From Micromonospora coerulea (lineage in GTDB: Bacteria > Actinomycetota > Actinomycetes > Mycobacteriales > Micromonosporaceae), in NCBI RefSeq assembly GCF_016598485.1, contig NZ_JAEMUW010000001.1, forward strand, positions 372,001 to 436,000: 64,000 nt of DNA, read 5' to 3'. Position 1 is the first letter of the stretch. Every line of letters begins with the position of its first letter. Shown one piece after another: positions 63,437 to 64,000 of this stretch. The position numbers were made by a program, and so were the translations under genes. Under the pieces are notes generated by a model. That model was not told where the DNA came from, did no database searches, and saw nothing but the letters and a program-made list of their open reading frames with translations.

Positions 63437-64000
63437 GTGCTGCGGTTCGGCTTGTTCGGCACCGGTCACTGGGCGGCGGAGACGCACGCCGCGGCCATCG
63501 ACGCGCACCCGCGCGCCGAGCTGGCCGGGGTCTGGGGTCGGGACCCGGAGCGGGCCGCCGCGCTGGCCGGCCGGCACGGCGTGCCGGTCTTCTCCGACGT
63601 GGACGCGCTGATCGAGGCGTGCGACGCGATCGCCGTGGCGCTGCCCCCGGACGTGCAGGCCGACATCGCCGTCCGGGCCGCCTCCGCCGGCCGGCACCTG
63701 CTGCTGGACAAGCCGCTGGCGCTGAGCCTCGCCGACGCCGACCGGGTGGTCGCCGCCGCCCAGGCGTCCGGGGTGGCCTCGGTGGTCTTCTTCACCCAGC
63801 GGTACCACCCGAACGTCACCGGCTTCCTCGCCGCGACCGCCGCGGTCGGCGGCTGGCAGCACGCGCGGGCCACCATGTTCGCCTCCATCTACCAGCCGGG
63901 CAACCCGTACGGGAACTCGCAGTGGCGGAAGGAGCGCGGCGCGCTCTGGGACATCGGCCCGCACGCGCTCTCCCTCATCCTGCCCGTGCTCGGCCGGGTC
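63437..64000 (+). CDS. Gfo/Idh/MocA family oxidoreductase (3' truncated by window edge)
   Basis: 188 codons visible from GTG 63437, with GGGAG 6 nt upstream; the frame runs off the window. N-terminal NAD(P) Rossmann motif FGLFGTGHWAAETHA, VWGRDPERAAALAGRHGV, and the conserved LLLDKPLALSLADA (the EKP-type motif, here DKP). The family oxidises or reduces sugars and inositols; the substrate cannot be assigned from this part. Confidence 0.85.
   Translation, partial: MLRFGLFGTGHWAAETHAAAIDAHPRAELAGVWGRDPERAAALAGRHGVPVFSDVDALIEACDAIAVALPPDVQADIAVRAASAGRHLLLDKPLALSLADADRVVAAAQASGVASVVFFTQRYHPNVTGFLAATAAVGGWQHARATMFASIYQPGNPYGNSQWRKERGALWDIGPHALSLILPVLGRV

Overview
The window is very G+C-rich, densely packed bacterial DNA, with GTG starts common and third codon positions almost always G or C. 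Gene content points to a filamentous actinomycete: a WhiB1/WblE-type regulator, an actinobacterial multifunctional 2-oxoglutarate decarboxylase (Kgd), nickel superoxide dismutase with its SodX protease, an MprAB-PepD-like stress module, and Tat/Sec-secreted GH16 and GH18 enzymes. Micromonosporaceae (Micromonospora-like) is my best guess, from gene content and from GGGGCCC-type terminator hairpins; this is inference. I see no rRNA, tRNA, CRISPR array, phage, transposase or biosynthetic gene cluster. It reads as chromosomal core and near-core sequence.

Layout. 1-6 kb: tail of a PdtaS-like sensor kinase, a GT39-like membrane glycosyltransferase, then a sulfur-assimilation operon (Cys-containing leader peptide, sulfite reductase, 52-residue zinc ribbon, CysH, sirohydrochlorin chelatase). 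6-10 kb: whiB1-like gene, lipid kinase, anti-sigma-like ATPase, GNAT, sodN, and divergent sodX. 10-18 kb: malic enzyme, MDR oxidoreductase, two tandem lipoprotein hydrolases, ackA-pta. 18-25 kb: DUF6104-type small protein, kgd, ABC exporter. 25-29 kb: hotdog protein, olsB-olsA-like ornithine-lipid pair, DUF4097-PadR operon. 29-34 kb: response regulator, histidine kinase, HtrA protease, BON protein. 34-44 kb: GT4, patatin and acyltransferase, CutA, giant zinc-ribbon membrane protein, desaturase, pterin dehydratase and FHA protein. 44-54 kb: rocD-ddaH, a membrane protein with an EF-hand-like loop, Nei/Fpg glycosylase, APH-like kinase, WGR/beta-propeller protein, CoA-disulfide-reductase-like enzyme, YbdK-like ligase. 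54-64 kb: DUF6412-YidC2, GH16-CBM6, CBM2-FnIII-GH18 chitinase, DedA, GH13 enzyme, FabG, two membrane proteins, start of a Gfo/Idh/MocA oxidoreductase.

Genes working together. The sulfur operon reduces APS to sulfide and carries a siroheme-synthesis gene for the sulfite reductase cofactor. Pta and AckA interconvert acetyl-CoA and acetate. The two-component system and HtrA look like an envelope-stress circuit, with 11-bp-phased TTCAGG-like repeats in front of both units. Patatin, acyltransferase and the OlsB/OlsA pair suggest membrane-lipid remodelling. The GH16 gene has a consensus promoter with a LacI-type palindrome at its predicted start point.

Most notable non-genic signals: (i) a 52-bp imperfect palindrome inserted in frame in the GNAT gene at 8782-8833; (ii) a TANNNT box exactly 6-7 nt before the start codon of eleven genes lacking a Shine-Dalgarno sequence, implying leaderless transcripts; (iii) a Cys-containing leader peptide before the sulfite reductase gene; (iv) two related long palindromes between convergent genes; (v) a CRP-like site upstream of whiB1; (vi) a PadR-type operator; (vii) a seven-unit 15-bp minisatellite in the giant membrane-protein gene.
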